A stretch of 14,266 nucleotides of DNA, from contig CACXFZ010000273.1 in NCBI GenBank assembly GCA_902767025.1, positions 1 to 14,266 of the forward strand, written 5' to 3'. This document shows, piece by piece, positions 13,293 through 14,266 of the stretch. A program made the position numbers and the translations under genes. Numbering within the stretch: the first letter of the stretch is position 1; each line of letters opens with the position of its first letter. The DNA is from an uncultured Coriobacteriaceae bacterium (GTDB lineage Bacteria; Actinomycetota; Coriobacteriia; Coriobacteriales; Eggerthellaceae). Below the pieces are notes generated by a model. The model made no database searches, was not told where the DNA came from, and saw nothing but the letters and a program-made list of their open reading frames with translations.

Positions 13293-14266
13293 ATGCCCAT
13301 CACCGATTACCTGGCGAAGAACGCCGAGCAGTACCCCGACGACGTGGCCCTGGTCGAGGTCAACCCCGAGATCCGCGAGCGCCGCGGCAAGGAATGGCAG
13401 GAATACGAGCTCGTGGAAGCCTCGCCCGCCAAGCGCTACCGCCGCGACCTCACCTGGAAGGGGTTCAACGACCGCGCCAACCGCTTCGCCCACATGCTGC
13501 TGGACGCCGGCGTGCAGCGCGAGGACAAGGTGGGCATCCTGCTGATGAACTGCCTGGAATGGCTTCCCATCTACATGGGCACGCTGAAGAGCGGCGCGAT
13601 CGCCGTGCCGCTGAACTTCCGCTACGACGCCGAGGAGATTCGCTACTGCCTGGATTTGGCCGACGTGGAGACGCTGGTGTTCGGCCCCGAGTTCATCGGG
13701 CGCATCGAGCAGATCCGGGACAGCATCCCCAAGTGCAAGCGCCTGTACTTCGTGGGCGAGGACTGCCCCGAGTTCGCCAAGAGCTTCGACAAGAGCATCG
13801 GACACTACACCACCAAGGGCGCGGGCATCGCCCTCGAGGACGACGATTTGGCGGCCATCTACTTCAGCAGCGGCACCACGGGATTCACCAAGGCCATCCT
13901 GCACAAGCACAAGAGCCTGATGCGCGCCGCCATCACCGAGCAGGCGCATCACGGCCAGCAGCACGACGACTGCTTCCTGTGCATTCCCCCTCTCTACCAC
14001 GTGGGAGCCAAGATGCACTGGATGGGCGGGCTTCTGCATGGTTCGGCCGCCGTGATCCTGCGCGGTGTGCGCCCCGACTGGATCCTGCGCACCGTCAGCG
14101 AGGAGCAGTGCACCATCGTGTGGCTGCTCGTGCCTTGGGCGCAGGACATCCTCACCGCCATCGAGACCGGCGAGGTCGATCTGGACGACTACAAGCTCGA
14201 CCAGTGGCGGCTCATGCACATCGGCGCGCAGCCCGTCCCGCCCTCGCTGATCAAGCGCTGGAAGTC
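13293..14266 (+). CDS. AMP-dependent acyl-CoA synthetase/ligase (3' truncated)
   Basis: The frame is open from an ATG at 13293 (AGGA 7 nt upstream) to the window edge: 324 codons of a family that usually spans 500-560. It starts with the typical MPITDYLAKNAEQYPDDVAL. An insertion of about 25 charged residues follows (EIRERRGKEWQEYELVEA). It then shows LTWKGFNDRANRFAH, GILLMNCLEWLPIYMG, GAIAVPLNFRY, the adenylate-forming P-loop YFSSGTTGFTKA (190-201), IPPLYHVGAK and the start of the A5-type region MHIGAQPVP. The enzyme activates a carboxylic acid with ATP to an acyl-AMP and then a CoA thioester in the cytoplasm. The GAQPVP element and LNFR motif are of the fatty-acid/carnitine-CoA ligase type. 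The substrate cannot be assigned, and the C-terminal lid with the catalytic Lys is outside the window. Confidence 0.9.
   Translation, partial: MPITDYLAKNAEQYPDDVALVEVNPEIRERRGKEWQEYELVEASPAKRYRRDLTWKGFNDRANRFAHMLLDAGVQREDKVGILLMNCLEWLPIYMGTLKSGAIAVPLNFRYDAEEIRYCLDLADVETLVFGPEFIGRIEQIRDSIPKCKRLYFVGEDCPEFAKSFDKSIGHYTTKGAGIALEDDDLAAIYFSSGTTGFTKAILHKHKSLMRAAITEQAHHGQQHDDCFLCIPPLYHVGAKMHWMGGLLHGSAAVILRGVRPDWILRTVSEEQCTIVWLLVPWAQDILTAIETGEVDLDDYKLDQWRLMHIGAQPVPPSLIKRWK

Noticed and set aside
1..14266. CRISPR array, tRNA/rRNA genes, transposase or phage genes
   Set aside because: No regularly spaced direct repeats of CRISPR size, no cloverleaf or rRNA-like sequence, and no transposase- or integrase-like protein was seen in any frame.

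Overview
The window is GC-rich, with GC-loaded third codon positions, and is densely packed with ordinary bacterial genes. The gene set is a DmsC/TorD respiratory reductase tail, an alanine aminotransferase with an N-terminal HTH domain, a membrane-anchored clostripain-type protease, an acetyl-type MetA with MetY, and a short reading frame best explained by selenocysteine. This fits an anaerobic, high-GC, gut-type actinobacterium, most likely Coriobacteriia/Eggerthellaceae. That placement is inferred from gene content and style only, not from a marker gene.

Layout. 1-1404 (+): the end of a molybdoenzyme operon, with a 5'-truncated TorD/DmsD-type chaperone followed 4 nt later by a DmsC-type quinol-oxidising membrane anchor. 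1405-1769: an intergenic stretch whose first part is A+T-rich, holding one small dyad and a good ribosome binding site. 1770-2951 (+): an enolase-superfamily (mandelate racemase subgroup) enzyme whose middle third, carrying all the metal ligands and the catalytic His, is out of frame between a one-base gain and a one-base loss. 2999-4504 (-): an XRE-HTH + AlaA-like aminotransferase fusion. It is preceded by a striking cluster of GTTC/GAAC half-sites spaced about one DNA turn apart. 4685-5245 (-): a small lipoprotein with its own terminator. 5442-5738 (-): a 98-residue frame interrupted by one UGA, followed by a Cys codon and a SECIS-like hairpin, so a probable selenoprotein that ordinary gene calling splits. 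5960-8254 (+): a C11 (clostripain) family protease with an N-terminal membrane anchor. 8334-9248 (-) and 9364-10647 (+): divergent metA and metY. 10663-11583 (+): an AEC-family transporter in the metY operon, closed by a long imperfect inverted repeat. 11848-13110 (+): a protein made of three fused RidA domains, with a strong terminator. 13293-end (+): the first 324 codons of an acyl-CoA ligase, behind a promoter overlapped by a perfect palindrome.

How the genes work together. MetA carries Glu111, the residue associated with acetyl-CoA use, and MetY condenses O-acetylhomoserine with sulfide. The divergent pair is therefore a direct-sulfhydrylation route to homocysteine. Two PLP enzymes (AlaA-like and MetY) lie in the same window as a triple RidA protein, whose family removes reactive enamine/imine by-products of PLP enzymes. 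That functional link is an inference. The TorD/DmsC pair belongs to anaerobic respiration with an S- or N-oxide-like acceptor whose catalytic subunits lie outside the window.

The observations most worth following are the probable UGA-Cys selenoprotein, the phased half-site array in front of the HTH-aminotransferase fusion (a likely autoregulatory metabolic sensor), and the compensating frameshifts in the enolase-superfamily gene.
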